Shown one piece after another: positions 23,334 to 31,980 of a DNA stretch of 32,007 bases. A program made the translations under genes and the position numbers. The DNA comes from Streptomyces sp. FH025. GTDB lineage: Bacteria; Actinomycetota; Actinomycetes; Streptomycetales; Streptomycetaceae. The stretch's first letter is position 1. Each line of letters begins with the position of its first letter. The notes below the pieces were generated by a model. It saw only the letters and a program-made list of their open reading frames with translations. It was not told the origin of the DNA and did not search any database. The stretch spans positions 1 to 32,007 of the forward strand of contig NZ_JAFLNG010000012.1 in the NCBI RefSeq assembly GCF_017427025.1, read 5' to 3'.

Positions 23334-24590
23334 GTGAAACGCAGGATGATCAACTCGCTGCTGGTCGTCGTCCTGGTGGTCGTCGTGGTGTTCTGCGTAC
23401 CGCTCGCCCTGGTCGAGAAGCGCACCATCGTGAACTCGGCCCAGGACCGGGTGGACGCGGCCGCCGTCCGGGTGCTCGCCCTGGTGGAGAGCCGGCTCGC
23501 CGCGGGCGAGTCGGTCAACACCGGGCGCGTCTTCGAGAGCCAGGTCACCGAGGGCAGTTACGTCGAGGTGCAGATCCCCGGCCAGCAGGTGGTCTCCGCC
23601 GGTGACCGCCCGGCCGGGAACCACCTGCTGAAGGCCGTCGAACGCGGCAACAGCGGCGAGATCGTCACCGTCGAGCAGTCCCGCGAGGACGTCGACCACG
23701 AGATCGCCAACAACCTGCTGCTGCTCGGCGTGGTCGCCCTGCTGGCCGTCCAGGCCGCCGTGGCGCTCGCCGTCTGGCAGGCCAAGCGGCTCGCCCGGCC
23801 GCTCACCGACCTCGCCGAGACCGCCGAACGGCTCGGCTCCGGCGACCCGCGCCCGCGCGACCGGCGGTACGGGGTGCCCGAGCTGGACCGGATCGCCGAG
23901 GTGCTGGACACCAGCGCCGAGCGGATCGCCCGGATGCTCACCGCCGAGCGCCGGCTCGCCGCCGACGCCTCGCACCAGCTGCGCACCCCGCTCACCGCGC
24001 TCTCCATGCGGCTGGAGGAGATCACCGCCCTCGCCGAGGACCCGGAGACGGTCAAGGAGGAGGCGACCATCGCCCTCCAGCAGGTCGAGCGGCTCACCGA
24101 CGTCGTCCAGCGGCTGCTCACCACCCAGCGCGACCCGCGCAGCCCCACCGCCGTCGCCTTCGACCTGGACGAGGTGATCAAGCAGCAGGTGGAGGAGTGG
24201 GGCCCGACGCTGCGCGAGCAGGGCCGGGTGCTGTCCCTGGAGGGCCTGCACGGGGTCACCGCGGTCGGCACCCCGGGGACGGTCGCCCAGGTGCTGGCCA
24301 CCCTGATCGAGAACTCGCTGATGCACGGCGCCGGGACGATCACCCTGAGGGTGCGGCCCTCTGGCACCTCGGCCGTGGTCGAGGTGGAGGACCAGGGCGC
24401 GGGGGTGCCCGCCGACCTCGGCAACCGGGTGTTCGAGCGCGCGGTCAGCGGCCGCAACTCCACCGGCATCGGGCTGGCCGTGGCCCGCGACCTCGCGGAG
24501 GCGGACGGCGGGCGGCTGGAGCTGCTGTCGCTGAAGCCGGCGGTGTTCGCGCTCTTCCTCGGGCGCAGCCACGAGGACACCACGCGCTGA
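23334..24590 (+). CDS. Sensor histidine kinase
   Basis: 418 residues. Transmembrane helix 1 spans about 7-27, a small extracellular sensor domain about 28-125, transmembrane helix 2 about 126-149, and HAMP about 150-200. The H-box is DASHQLRTPLTALSMRLEEI (H214). The N-box is LIENSLMHG (N327), with G-boxes VEDQGAGVP and STGIGLAVARDLAEADGG. Start GTG 23334 with GGGGAG eight bases upstream. It pairs with the upstream response regulator. The catalytic domain is compact, with a shortened C-terminus, but all nucleotide-binding motifs are present. Confidence 0.94.
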   Translation: MKRRMINSLLVVVLVVVVVFCVPLALVEKRTIVNSAQDRVDAAAVRVLALVESRLAAGESVNTGRVFESQVTEGSYVEVQIPGQQVVSAGDRPAGNHLLKAVERGNSGEIVTVEQSREDVDHEIANNLLLLGVVALLAVQAAVALAVWQAKRLARPLTDLAETAERLGSGDPRPRDRRYGVPELDRIAEVLDTSAERIARMLTAERRLAADASHQLRTPLTALSMRLEEITALAEDPETVKEEATIALQQVERLTDVVQRLLTTQRDPRSPTAVAFDLDEVIKQQVEEWGPTLREQGRVLSLEGLHGVTAVGTPGTVAQVLATLIENSLMHGAGTITLRVRPSGTSAVVEVEDQGAGVPADLGNRVFERAVSGRNSTGIGLAVARDLAEADGGRLELLSLKPAVFALFLGRSHEDTTR

Positions 24591-24660
24591 GGCGCTGAGG
24601 CGCCTGAGACGGTCGGGGCGGGGGTGCTGGGGCGCGCGGGTCCGGGCGGGGGTGCGGGGC

Positions 24661-25221
24661 CTATTCGGCCTTGGCGTAACGGATCTGCTCGGCGGCCAGC
24701 ATCATCTCGGCCTGGGCTGCCAGCCCCTGGCCACCCAGGTGGTTCGCCTCCGGCGCGGCGGTCGGCTCGGCCGGCTCGGGCACGGCCTTGAAGACCCAGG
24801 TGCGGTACGAGATGAAGCGGAACACGGTGGCGACGGCGAGGCCGATCACCTTGGCGCCCAGCTGCTCGTAGTGCGAGTCCAGGCCGAGCACGTAGACCGA
24901 CAGGCCGAGCACGCCGGTCTCGATCAGCATGCCGATGCCGCTGTACACCAGGAACAGCGTGATCTCCCGCTTGCGCGAGGCGGCGTCGCGGTCCCGGTAC
25001 AGCCAGTAGCGGTAGCCGAGGTAGTTGGTGGCGATCGCGATCACGGTCGCCACGATGTTGGAGCGCAGCGACGCCAGGCCCAGGCCGTTGATGCAGACCC
25101 AGAACACGGCGAAGTTGACCACCACGCCGCTCAGGCCGACGATGCCGAACTTCACGACTTCGCCCGAGAGCCCACGCAGTTTCTGCATGAGCGAGGGGTT
25201 CGAAGCTGCGGTCGTCGCCAT
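24661..25221 (-). CDS. GtrA-like membrane protein
   Basis: 186 residues of the GtrA/DPMS family with four transmembrane helices: about 24-45 (VVKFGIVGLSGVVVNFAVFW), 50-72, 88-112 and 122-145 (KVIGLAVATVFRFISYRTW). ATNYLGYRYWLYR and FRFISYRTWVF are family motifs. GtrA proteins are thought to help move or present polyprenyl-linked sugars for cell-surface glycosylation. ATG 25221 has GGAGG nine bases upstream. The C-terminal tail is Ala/Glu-rich and not conserved. It is convergent with the sensor kinase and divergent from purK. Confidence 0.9.
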   Translation of the reverse strand: MATTAASNPSLMQKLRGLSGEVVKFGIVGLSGVVVNFAVFWVCINGLGLASLRSNIVATVIAIATNYLGYRYWLYRDRDAASRKREITLFLVYSGIGMLIETGVLGLSVYVLGLDSHYEQLGAKVIGLAVATVFRFISYRTWVFKAVPEPAEPTAAPEANHLGGQGLAAQAEMMLAAEQIRYAKAE

Positions 25222-25449
25222 ACCGGGCTGCCTCCATGTGCGCGCGGGTCGAAAGGGCGGATCGCTGGGACGCGGCCACCCCTTGAGCCCTGCGTGCACA
25301 CACATGATCTGACCGCGTGGACGAGGACCTAGCCGTCCAGGCTACCCGCTTCAACCGAACGGCTCAGCCCGCAGGGCCCCCGGTTGACATCTACGCGCGT
25401 CCGGTTCGCAGGCCCCACCGGCGGCTCCACCGCCCCCGACCGGCCCGGA

Positions 25450-25462
25450 TATCCTGGGCCGC
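25450..25462 (+). promoter_or_regulatory. Putative -10 element for leaderless purK transcript
   Basis: TATCCT at 25450-25455 fits the actinomycete TANNNT -10 and ends seven bases before the purK GTG (25463), placing the expected transcript start at or next to the first codon. No Shine-Dalgarno lies before that GTG. Together this suggests a leaderless mRNA. No matching -35 is obvious. Confidence 0.45.
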
Positions 25463-26620
25463 GTGACTTCCCCGGGCAATGTGAATTTTCCAGTGGTGGG
25501 CATGATCGGCGGCGGGCAGTTGGCCCGCATGGCACACCAGGCGGGCATCCCGCTCGGGGTCAGGTTCAAGCTCCTCGCCGACACGCCTCAGGACTCCGCC
25601 GCACAGGTGGTCTCCGACGTCGTCCTCGGTGACTACCGCGACCTCGACACCCTGCGCCGCTTCGCCGCGGGCTGCGACGTCATCACCTTCGACCACGAGC
25701 ACGTCCCGACCGAGCACCTCCGGGTGCTGGAGGCCGACGGCATCGCCGTCCGCCCCGGCCCGAAGGCCCTGGTCAACGCCCAGGACAAGGGTGTGATGCG
25801 GGCCACGCTCGACTCCATCGGCGTGCCCTGCCCCCGGCACCGGATCGTCGCCGACCCGGCCGACGTCACCGCCTTCGCCAACGAGGGCTCCGGCTACCCG
25901 GTCGTGCTGAAGACCGTCCGCGGCGGCTACGACGGCAAGGGCGTCTGGGTCGTCGACGACGAGCAGGAGGCGCAGGCCCCGTTCCTGGCCGGCGTCCCGG
26001 TGCTGGCCGAGGAGAAGGTCGACTTCGTCCGCGAGCTGGCCGCCAACGTCGTCCGCTCGCCCAGCGGCCAGGCCGTCGCCTACCCGGTCGTCGAGAGCGT
26101 CCAGGAGAACGGCGTCTGCGCCGAGGTCACCGCCCCCGCGCCGGACCTCGACCCGGTCCTGTCCGACGAGGCCCAGCAGCTCGCCCTGCGGATCGCCGGC
26201 GAGCTCGGCATGGTCGGCCACCTGGCCGTCGAGCTGTTCCAGACCCGGGACGGCCGGATCCTGGTCAACGAGCTGGCCATGCGCCCGCACAACTCCGGGC
26301 ACTGGAGCCAGGACGGCGCGGTCACCTCGCAGTTCGAGAACCACCTGCGGGCCGTCCTCGACCTCCCGCTCGGCGACCCCCGGCCGCGCGCCAAGTGGAC
26401 CGTCATGGTCAACGTCCTCGGCGGCGACTACCCGGACATGTACCACGCCTTCCTGCACTGCATGGCCCGCGACCCCGGGCTGCGGATCCACATGTACGGA
26501 AAGGACGTGAAGCCCGGCCGCAAGGTCGGCCACGTCAACGTCTTCGGGGACGACCTCGACGACGTCCGCGAGCGCGCCCGCCACGCGGCCGCCTACCTGC
26601 GAGGAACGATCACCGAATGA
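25463..26620 (+). CDS. purK: 5-(carboxyamino)imidazole ribonucleotide synthase
   Basis: 385 residues; an ATP-grasp enzyme that carboxylates 5-aminoimidazole ribonucleotide with ATP and bicarbonate in purine synthesis. The N-terminal fold holds [12 protein letters not shown]; then [12 protein letters not shown]-grasp segments [33 protein letters not shown], and [29 protein letters not shown] 25463 is the start because the preceding codons leave the family and a -10-like TATCCT stands seven bases upstream. It overlaps purE by four bases (ATGA), so both enzymes of the two-step carboxylation are produced together. Confidence 0.97.
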   Translation: MTSPGNVNFPVVGMIGGGQLARMAHQAGIPLGVRFKLLADTPQDSAAQVVSDVVLGDYRDLDTLRRFAAGCDVITFDHEHVPTEHLRVLEADGIAVRPGPKALVNAQDKGVMRATLDSIGVPCPRHRIVADPADVTAFANEGSGYPVVLKTVRGGYDGKGVWVVDDEQEAQAPFLAGVPVLAEEKVDFVRELAANVVRSPSGQAVAYPVVESVQENGVCAEVTAPAPDLDPVLSDEAQQLALRIAGELGMVGHLAVELFQTRDGRILVNELAMRPHNSGHWSQDGAVTSQFENHLRAVLDLPLGDPRPRAKWTVMVNVLGGDYPDMYHAFLHCMARDPGLRIHMYGKDVKPGRKVGHVNVFGDDLDDVRERARHAAAYLRGTITE

Positions 26621-27141
26621 GTAACCCTGTTGTCGGCATCGTCATGGGCTCGGACTCCGACTGGCCCGTCATGGAGGCCGCCGCCCAGGCGCTGGACGAG
26701 TTCGAGATCCCCTACGAGGTGGACGTCGTCTCCGCCCACCGGATGCCGCGCGAGATGGTCGCGTACGGCGAGAACGCCCACAAGCGCGGCCTGAAGGCGA
26801 TCATCGCGGGCGCCGGCGGCGCGGCCCACCTGCCCGGCATGCTGGCCTCCGTCACCCCGCTGCCGGTCATCGGCGTGCCGGTGCCGCTGCGCTACCTGGA
26901 CGGCATGGACAGCCTGCTGTCGATCGTCCAGATGCCGGCCGGCGTGCCGGTGGCGACCGTCTCGGTGGCCGGCGCGCGCAACGCCGGTCTGCTCGCGGTG
27001 CGGATGCTCGCCGCCTTCGACGCCGAACTCACCGAGAAGATGACCGACTTCCAGGCCGAGCTGAACAACCAGGCCACCGAGAAGGGCCAGAAGCTCCGGG
27101 CCAAGGTGGCCGGCTCCACCTCCTTCGGCTTCGCCAAGTAG
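26617..27141 (+). CDS. purE: N5-carboxyaminoimidazole ribonucleotide mutase
   Basis: 174 residues, class I PurE, which moves the carboxyl group from N5 to C4 of the imidazole ring. The motifs [27 protein letters not shown] and [15 protein letters not shown] are intact. It starts at ATG 26617, overlapping purK's stop (ATGA), with GAGGA eleven bases upstream inside purK. The pair forms a tight operon, and the dipeptidase gene follows 76 bases on after a short tandem repeat. Confidence 0.97.
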   Translation: MSNPVVGIVMGSDSDWPVMEAAAQALDEFEIPYEVDVVSAHRMPREMVAYGENAHKRGLKAIIAGAGGAAHLPGMLASVTPLPVIGVPVPLRYLDGMDSLLSIVQMPAGVPVATVSVAGARNAGLLAVRMLAAFDAELTEKMTDFQAELNNQATEKGQKLRAKVAGSTSFGFAK

Positions 27142-27195
27142 CCCCGGCGGCACGGGCGAGTGGCCCCGGCGGCACGGGCGAGTGGCTCCGGCGGC
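27141..27195. repeat. 22-base tandem repeat between purE and dipeptidase
   Basis: A 22-base unit beginning GCCCCGGCGGCACGGGCGAG occurs at 27141-27162 and, identically, at 27163-27184, with a partial third copy after it. The first copy includes the last base of the purE stop. No function is evident; TAGAAC at 27205-27210 might be a -10 for the next gene. Confidence 0.7.
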
Positions 27196-27217
27196 GGGGT
27201 GGGGTAGAACAGCTCGT

Positions 27218-28432
27218 ATGACTTCCGAGACGGACTCCCTCACCCCGCTGGACCGCGCCCGCGCCCTGCTGCGCACCGCCCCCGTGGTGGACGGCCACAA
27301 CGACCTCCCCTGGGCGATGCGCGAGCAGGCCGGGTACGACCTCGGCGCGCTCGACCTCGCCACCGACCAGAGCGGGCACCTGCACACCGACCTCGCCCGC
27401 CTCGCGGAGGGCGGGGTCGGCGCGCAGTTCTGGTCCGTCTACGTGCCCGCCTCGCTGGCCGGCGACCACGCGGTGAGCGCCACCCTGGAGCAGATCGACT
27501 TCGTCCACGCCCTGGTCGAGCGCTACCCCGACCGGCTGCGGCTCGCCCGCACCGCCGCCGACATCGAGGCCGCCCGGGCCGAGGGCCGGATCGCCTCGCT
27601 GATGGGCGCCGAGGGCGGCCACTCCATCGACTGCTCGCTGGCCACCCTGCGCGCCCTGTACGAGCTCGGCGTGCGCTACCTGACGCTCACCCACAACGAC
27701 AACGTGCCGTGGGCCGACTCCGCGACCGACAAGCCGGTGGCGGGCGGGCTGACCCGGTTCGGCGAGGAGGTCGTCCGGGAGATGAACCGGCTCGGCATGC
27801 TGGTCGACCTCTCGCACGTCTCCGCCGACACCATGCGCGACGCCCTGCGGGTCACCGAGGCGCCCGTCGTCTTCTCGCACTCCTCCTCGCGCGCGGTCTG
27901 CGACCACCCGCGCAACATCCCGGACGACGTGCTCGCCCAACTGCCCGCCAACGGCGGGGTGGCGATGGCGACCTTCGTCCCCAAGTTCATCCTGCCCGCC
28001 GCCATCGACTGGACCCTGGCCGCCGACGAGAACATGCGCGCCCACGGCTTCCACCCGCTGGACACCACCCCGCCGGCCATGGAGCGCCAGCGCGCCTTCG
28101 AGGCCGCCAACCCGCGCCCGATCGCCACCCCGGCCACCGTCGCCGACCACCTCGACCACATGCGCGAGGTCGCCGGCATCGACCACATCGGCATCGGCGG
28201 CGACTTCGACGGCACCGCCTTCCTGCCCGACGGCCTCGACTCGGTGGCCGGCTACCCCAACCTGGTCGCCGAACTCCTCGGCCGCCACTGGTCGGAGGCC
28301 GACCTCGCCAAGCTCACCTGGCACAACGCCGTCCGCGTCCTGCGCGACGCCGAGTCGGTCGCCGCCTCGCTGCGCACCACCCGCCGGCCGTCCATCGCGA
28401 CCATCGCCCAGCTGGACGGCGTGAACTCCTGA
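27218..28432 (+). CDS. Membrane-dipeptidase-type (M19) dipeptidase
   Basis: 404 residues of peptidase family M19 (renal dipeptidase-like), a binuclear zinc enzyme of the amidohydrolase fold that hydrolyses dipeptides. Metal motif [14 protein letters not shown] (about H27/D29) begins it; LMGAEGGHS holds the bridging Glu; [11 protein letters not shown] and [11 protein letters not shown] hold His ligands; [15 protein letters not shown] is near the end. No signal peptide is seen. ATG 27218 lacks a ribosome site; a TAGAAC seven bases upstream hints at a leaderless transcript. Its stop touches a relic of a CoA-binding gene on the other strand. Confidence 0.94.
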   Translation: MTSETDSLTPLDRARALLRTAPVVDGHNDLPWAMREQAGYDLGALDLATDQSGHLHTDLARLAEGGVGAQFWSVYVPASLAGDHAVSATLEQIDFVHALVERYPDRLRLARTAADIEAARAEGRIASLMGAEGGHSIDCSLATLRALYELGVRYLTLTHNDNVPWADSATDKPVAGGLTRFGEEVVREMNRLGMLVDLSHVSADTMRDALRVTEAPVVFSHSSSRAVCDHPRNIPDDVLAQLPANGGVAMATFVPKFILPAAIDWTLAADENMRAHGFHPLDTTPPAMERQRAFEAANPRPIATPATVADHLDHMREVAGIDHIGIGGDFDGTAFLPDGLDSVAGYPNLVAELLGRHWSEADLAKLTWHNAVRVLRDAESVAASLRTTRRPSIATIAQLDGVNS

Positions 28433-28481
28433 CCGAGCCGCGGGATCTCGACGGCCGGGCACTTGTCCGTACGTCCATCAC
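28431..28481 (-). pseudogene. Inverted fragment of the CoA-binding gene 3' end
   Basis: On the minus strand this reads a peptide with DKCPA-(V)EIPRLG spacing, matching the C-terminus of the CoA-binding protein (MDKCPAIEIPRLG, 28999-29041), with a five-base insertion near GTGATGGAC. At DNA level about 35 of 43 bases agree. It seems to be a small inverted duplication left by rearrangement. The rest of 28433-28635 holds a TTCTCGG triplet repeat (about 28595-28620) and no gene. Confidence 0.6.
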
Positions 28482-28635
28482 GTCGACCGGGACGGCCGCG
28501 CCAGGTGTCATCCGATTTCACATCGACCTGGCGGGCCGGCCCGCGCGGATCCCGGCCGGGAATGGCCGGGGGAGCGGTGGCGCTGGGGTGAGGTGAGTTC
28601 TCGGTTCTCGGTTCTCGGCTGCGAGGAGGCAGGGC

Positions 28636-29061
28636 ATGTACGGCGACCCGGAGACGGTCCGGAAGATCCTTACCGCGCTGGGCGACACCTGGGCCGTCGT
28701 GGGCCTCTCGTCCAACCAGCGGCGAGCGGCCTACGGCGTGGCCGAGGTGCTCCAGCGCTTCGGCAAGCGGGTCGTGCCGGTGCACCCGAAGGCGGAGACG
28801 GTCCATGGCGAGAAGGGCTACGCCTCCCTCGCGGACATCCCCTTCGAGGTCGACGTGGTGGACGCCTTCGTCCGGTCCGACCTCGCCGGGGAGGTCGCGG
28901 ACGAGGCGGCCGCCATCGGCGCCAAGGCCGTCTGGTTCCAGCTCGGAGTGGTCGACGAAGCCGCGTACGAGCGGACGCGAACCGCCGGGCTGTCCATGGT
29001 GATGGACAAGTGCCCCGCCATCGAGATCCCGCGCCTCGGTCCGGCCGGCCGGATCGGCTAG
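28636..29061 (+). CDS. CoA-binding domain protein
   Basis: 141 residues of the small CoA_binding (PF13380-type) Rossmann family: WAVVGLSSNQRRAAYGVAEVLQRFGKRVVPVHPKA, IPFEVDVVDAFVRSD, AVWFQLGVVDEAA, and the terminal Cys motif MDKCPAIEIPRLG. Family members bind CoA; a role in CoA-dependent regulation or protein CoAlation has been discussed. ATG 28636 has GAGGAGG upstream. It is monocistronic by spacing. A mirrored fragment of its 3' end lies upstream at 28431. Confidence 0.92.
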   Translation: MYGDPETVRKILTALGDTWAVVGLSSNQRRAAYGVAEVLQRFGKRVVPVHPKAETVHGEKGYASLADIPFEVDVVDAFVRSDLAGEVADEAAAIGAKAVWFQLGVVDEAAYERTRTAGLSMVMDKCPAIEIPRLGPAGRIG

Positions 29062-29203
29062 GTCCCGGAGCCTGCGGGCCCACATCCTCGACCGGGAGAC
29101 CCGCGGAGTACCGGACGGTTCGGAGTAACCGTGACACCGCGCGCTGCCCGCACGGTAGCGTTGACGGGTAGTCAGCTGTGGATGCGGGTAGAGAGAAGTC
29201 GGG

Positions 29204-29599
29204 ATGTCGCAATTAGCGATGGCGGCCTACGGCCTCGTCGGGAGTCTGCTCGTCTCGCTGCTGACGTTCTTCCGCGTGGTTCAGACGAAGAGGTGCTGGC
29301 CCTGGGAGGTCCCTGGCGGGACCAGGATATCGATCTACATCGCCGCGGAAGCAGCTCGAATGCTGATCGGTGCGGGAGTCGCGTGGGCCATCGCCATGGC
29401 CGGTCCGTTCAGCGCCTTCGGGGCGGTCATCGCAGGTGCGGGAGCTCCTGCGATTCTCGACAAGTGGCAGAGGTCGGCGCAGGATTCAGCGCTTTCGGAC
29501 GTGGGGCAATTGATTTCATCGATCCCCGCCCAGGAGCTGAGCAGCGAAAATCAAGCTGTAGGTATCGGTCCTTCGATGGTCGGAGATGGGGGTGCCTAG
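29204..29599 (+). CDS. Two-helix membrane protein of an unknown pair
   Basis: 131 residues. Helix 1 is about 6-25 (MAAYGLVGSLLVSLLTFF), helix 2 is bounded by about 47-80 (AARMLIGAGVAWAIAM, AFGAVIAGAGAPAIL), with a basic-aromatic loop RVVQTKRCWPWEVPGG between. The C-terminal DKWQRSAQDSALSDVG-type tail is soluble. ATG 29204 has GAGAGAAG upstream. The next gene starts three bases after its stop, so they form an operon. I do not recognise the family. Codon use is less G/C-extreme than in the housekeeping neighbours, hinting at acquisition. Confidence 0.75.
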   Translation: MSQLAMAAYGLVGSLLVSLLTFFRVVQTKRCWPWEVPGGTRISIYIAAEAARMLIGAGVAWAIAMAGPFSAFGAVIAGAGAPAILDKWQRSAQDSALSDVGQLISSIPAQELSSENQAVGIGPSMVGDGGA

Positions 29600-29602
29600 A
29601 CT

Positions 29603-30214
29603 GTGAATCGAGAATTCTTTCAGGCGTTGACGCACAGTGGCCCTAGCTATGAACTCAAGGCGCGGGACGCGTCTGCCGGGGGTGTCGCGCAGGGCTTCTG
29701 GGGTGCCCTCACCCATTCCGGTCCCAGCTACACCGCGGCCTCGATCCGTGAAGTCGCCGACCGTGAGGCGGAGCACGCTCGGTTGGACCGTGGCCTGGAC
29801 GAGGCCATCGGCCGCTGGAGTGCCGCCATGCGTGAGGCGGAAGCATCGATGGAGGGAATGGATGCCGCGGGCAACGTGGATGACCGGCGAACGTTCTTCA
29901 ATGCCTCTGTCGATGCACTGGAGCGCCTCGCTGTCATTGCCGAGGAGGATCTCTCCCCTGTGCTGAGGGCGTATTTCAAGGTGATACACCCTCTCGATTT
30001 CTTGAATCGGAGACTTCACAGGAAGACGCTCAGGCTGACGCTCCGTAGTGCCGAGCAGTCGGCCAGGCTTGCCTCTCTCCTCAAGAGGAACGAGGACCTG
30101 GTCGTGGCCGGCGATGCGGCGGCGGAAAAGAGCGTGCGGGATGCTTACCGGGAATTCAGCTCGATCCCGGATCGCGGGATCGGGCAGTTCCTGCACCTCG
30201 CCCGGGCGGCGTAG
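29603..30214 (+). CDS. Soluble helical protein with a duplicated ALTHSGPSY motif
   Basis: 203 residues from GTG 29603. The N-terminus contains ALTHSGPSY at residues 8-16 and again at 35-43, each preceded by an aromatic pair (FFQ/FWG). The two DNA copies differ at several synonymous positions, so it is the peptide that is preserved. From about residue 45 the protein is charged and helical (IREVADREAEHARLD, AMREAEASMEGMDAAG), with FNASVDALERLAVIAEEDL and HPLDFLNRRLHRKTLRLTLR later. It is encoded three bases after the membrane protein. No family is recognised; a scaffold, effector or peptide-binding role cannot be decided. Confidence 0.75.
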   Translation: MNREFFQALTHSGPSYELKARDASAGGVAQGFWGALTHSGPSYTAASIREVADREAEHARLDRGLDEAIGRWSAAMREAEASMEGMDAAGNVDDRRTFFNASVDALERLAVIAEEDLSPVLRAYFKVIHPLDFLNRRLHRKTLRLTLRSAEQSARLASLLKRNEDLVVAGDAAAEKSVRDAYREFSSIPDRGIGQFLHLARAA

Positions 30215-30275
30215 CGGACAGAGGTGGCGTCCTGCGTGCCCGCCGACCGCATGGGATTCCGTGACGGGGGCGGGC

Positions 30276-30410
30276 TCAGACGTCGAAGGCCCGGAGCTCC
30301 ACCAGGGCCGTGCCGTCGGCTTCGTAGGTGGCCTTCAGGTGGCCCCCGATCGCTCCGAAGCGGCCGTGCGGAAGGATCTTCGCGTACGGCTTGAACGCGT
30401 TCGAAGACGT
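30276..30410 (-). pseudogene. 3' fragment of an unidentified gene
   Basis: A minus-strand frame without a start, preceded by a TGA at 30413-30411, ends in FKPYAKILPHGRFGAIGG, then KATYEADGTALVELRAFDV and a TGA at 30276. It looks like the last 40 or so codons of a beta-rich protein whose front has been lost. Family not recognised. Confidence 0.4.
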
Positions 30411-30436
30411 TCAAAGGCGTTCGGGGGGTTCCAGGG

Positions 30437-31774
30437 TCAGCTGGGGCGGCCCAGGGCGCGGTAGGTCCAGCCGGCGGCGCGCCAGGCGGCGGCGTCGAGG
30501 ACGTTGCGGCCGTCGAGGAGGCGGCGTTCGGCGACCACGGCGCCGAGCTCGGCGGGGTCGAGCTCGCGGAACTCGGCCCACTCGGTGAGGTGGAGGACGA
30601 CGTGGGCGCCCTCGACGGCCTCCAGGGCGGAGCCGGCGTAGGCCAGGGAGGGGAACATCTTGCGGGCGTTGTCCACGGCCTTCGGGTCGTAGACGGTGAC
30701 CTGGGCGCCCTGGAGCTGGATCTGGGCGGCCACGTTGAGGGCGGGGGAGTCCCGGATGTCGTCGGAGTTGGGCTTGAAGGCGGCGCCGAGGACGGCGACC
30801 CGGCGGCCCAGGAAGCCGCCGCCGCACTGCTCGCGGGCCAGCTCGACCATCCGGGAGCGGCGCCGCATGTTGATCGAGTCGACCTCGCGCAGGAAGGTCA
30901 GCGCCTGGTCGGCACCGAGTTCGCCGGCCCTGGCCATGAACGCGCGGATGTCCTTGGGCAGGCAGCCGCCGCCGAAGCCGAGGCCGGAGTTGAGGAACTT
31001 GCCGCCGATCCGCTCGTCGTAGGCGAGCGCGGTGGACAGCTGGGTGACGTCCGCGCCGGCCGCCTCGCAGACCTCGGCCATCGCGTTGATGAAGGAGATC
31101 TTGGTGGCCAGGAAGGAGTTGGCGGCGGCCTTGACCAGCTCGGCGGTCGCGTAGTCGGTGACCAGGAAGGGCACGCCGGCCGCGATCGGCTCCGCGTACA
31201 CCTCGCGCAGCAGCCGCTCGGCCCGCTCGCTCTGGGTGCCGACCACGATCCGGTCCGGCCGCAGGGTGTCCTGGACGGCGAAGCCCTCGCGCAGGAACTC
31301 CGGGTTCCAGGCGAGTTCGGCGCCCTCGCCGACCGGCGCCAGCGCGGCCAGCCGCTCGGCCAGCCGGGCCGCCGAGCCGACCGGGACGGTGGACTTGCCG
31401 ACCACCAGGGCCGGGCGCGTCAGGTGCGGCGCGAGGTCGTCGATCGCGGCGTCCACGTACGACATGTCGGCGGCGAACTCGCCCTTGCGCTGCGGGGTGT
31501 TGACGCAGATGAAGTGCACGTCCCCGAACTCCGCGGCCTCCTTGGCCGAGGTCGTGAAGCGCAGTCGCCCGGTCGAACCTTCGTGCCCGACCACGTGCTT
31601 GAGCAGCAGCTCGGACAGCCCCGGTTCGTACATCGGGACGCGACCCGCGGTGAGCGTGGCGATCTTGTCCGGATCGATGTCCAGGCCCAGCACCTCGAAG
31701 CCGAACTCGGCCATCGCGGCGGCGTGCGTGGCGCCGAGGTAGCCGGTGCCGATCACGGAGATGCGGAGGGTCAC
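30437..31774 (-). CDS. UDP-glucose/GDP-mannose dehydrogenase
   Basis: 445 residues. NAD-binding N-terminal domain ISVIGTGYLGATHAAAMAEFG (5-25), then FICVNTPQ, STVPVGSAARL, NPEFLREGFAVQD, and the catalytic nucleophile C271 in GLGFGGGCLPKD with K214 (ELVKAAANSF). A C-terminal UDP-binding domain (VLGAAFKPNSDDIRDSPALN, VTVYDPKA) follows. Two-step oxidation of UDP-glucose to UDP-glucuronate, feeding cell-wall or exopolysaccharide synthesis, is the most likely reaction; a GDP-mannose substrate is possible. It starts at GTG 31774, with AGGGGA five bases upstream. Confidence 0.93.
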   Translation of the reverse strand: MTLRISVIGTGYLGATHAAAMAEFGFEVLGLDIDPDKIATLTAGRVPMYEPGLSELLLKHVVGHEGSTGRLRFTTSAKEAAEFGDVHFICVNTPQRKGEFAADMSYVDAAIDDLAPHLTRPALVVGKSTVPVGSAARLAERLAALAPVGEGAELAWNPEFLREGFAVQDTLRPDRIVVGTQSERAERLLREVYAEPIAAGVPFLVTDYATAELVKAAANSFLATKISFINAMAEVCEAAGADVTQLSTALAYDERIGGKFLNSGLGFGGGCLPKDIRAFMARAGELGADQALTFLREVDSINMRRRSRMVELAREQCGGGFLGRRVAVLGAAFKPNSDDIRDSPALNVAAQIQLQGAQVTVYDPKAVDNARKMFPSLAYAGSALEAVEGAHVVLHLTEWAEFRELDPAELGAVVAERRLLDGRNVLDAAAWRAAGWTYRALGRPS

Positions 31775-31980
31775 GGATTCCCCTTAGTGCGGGCTTGACC
31801 AGTACGAGTGCCCCCGATGCTATCCGTCCGCTCCGGATCGGCATTGATCGCCCGCACGCAGTGGGCGCTAGGCAGCCGCAGGTCGGAGCCCTAGGATCTC
31901 TACTGAACGGTAGTTAACCCCGGATTCGACTTCCATCAGACTTCGACAGACTTCGGTCACTGGACGACGAGGCAGGCATC
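31775..31980. promoter_or_regulatory. Divergent region with palindrome CTAC-N6-GTAG
   Basis: An inverted repeat CTACTGAACGGTAG (31900-31913) followed by TTAAC is operator-like (the TetR type is a guess) and lies 68 bases before the gene at 31981. A tandem CAGACTTCG (31937-31956 region, two copies) follows. A GAGGCAGG ribosome site precedes the ATG. Promoter elements are not assigned. Confidence 0.35.

Noticed and set aside
25384-25389. TTGACA before purK as a -35 element
   Set aside because: No -10-like hexamer lies 16-19 bases downstream; the better-placed element is TATCCT near 25450.
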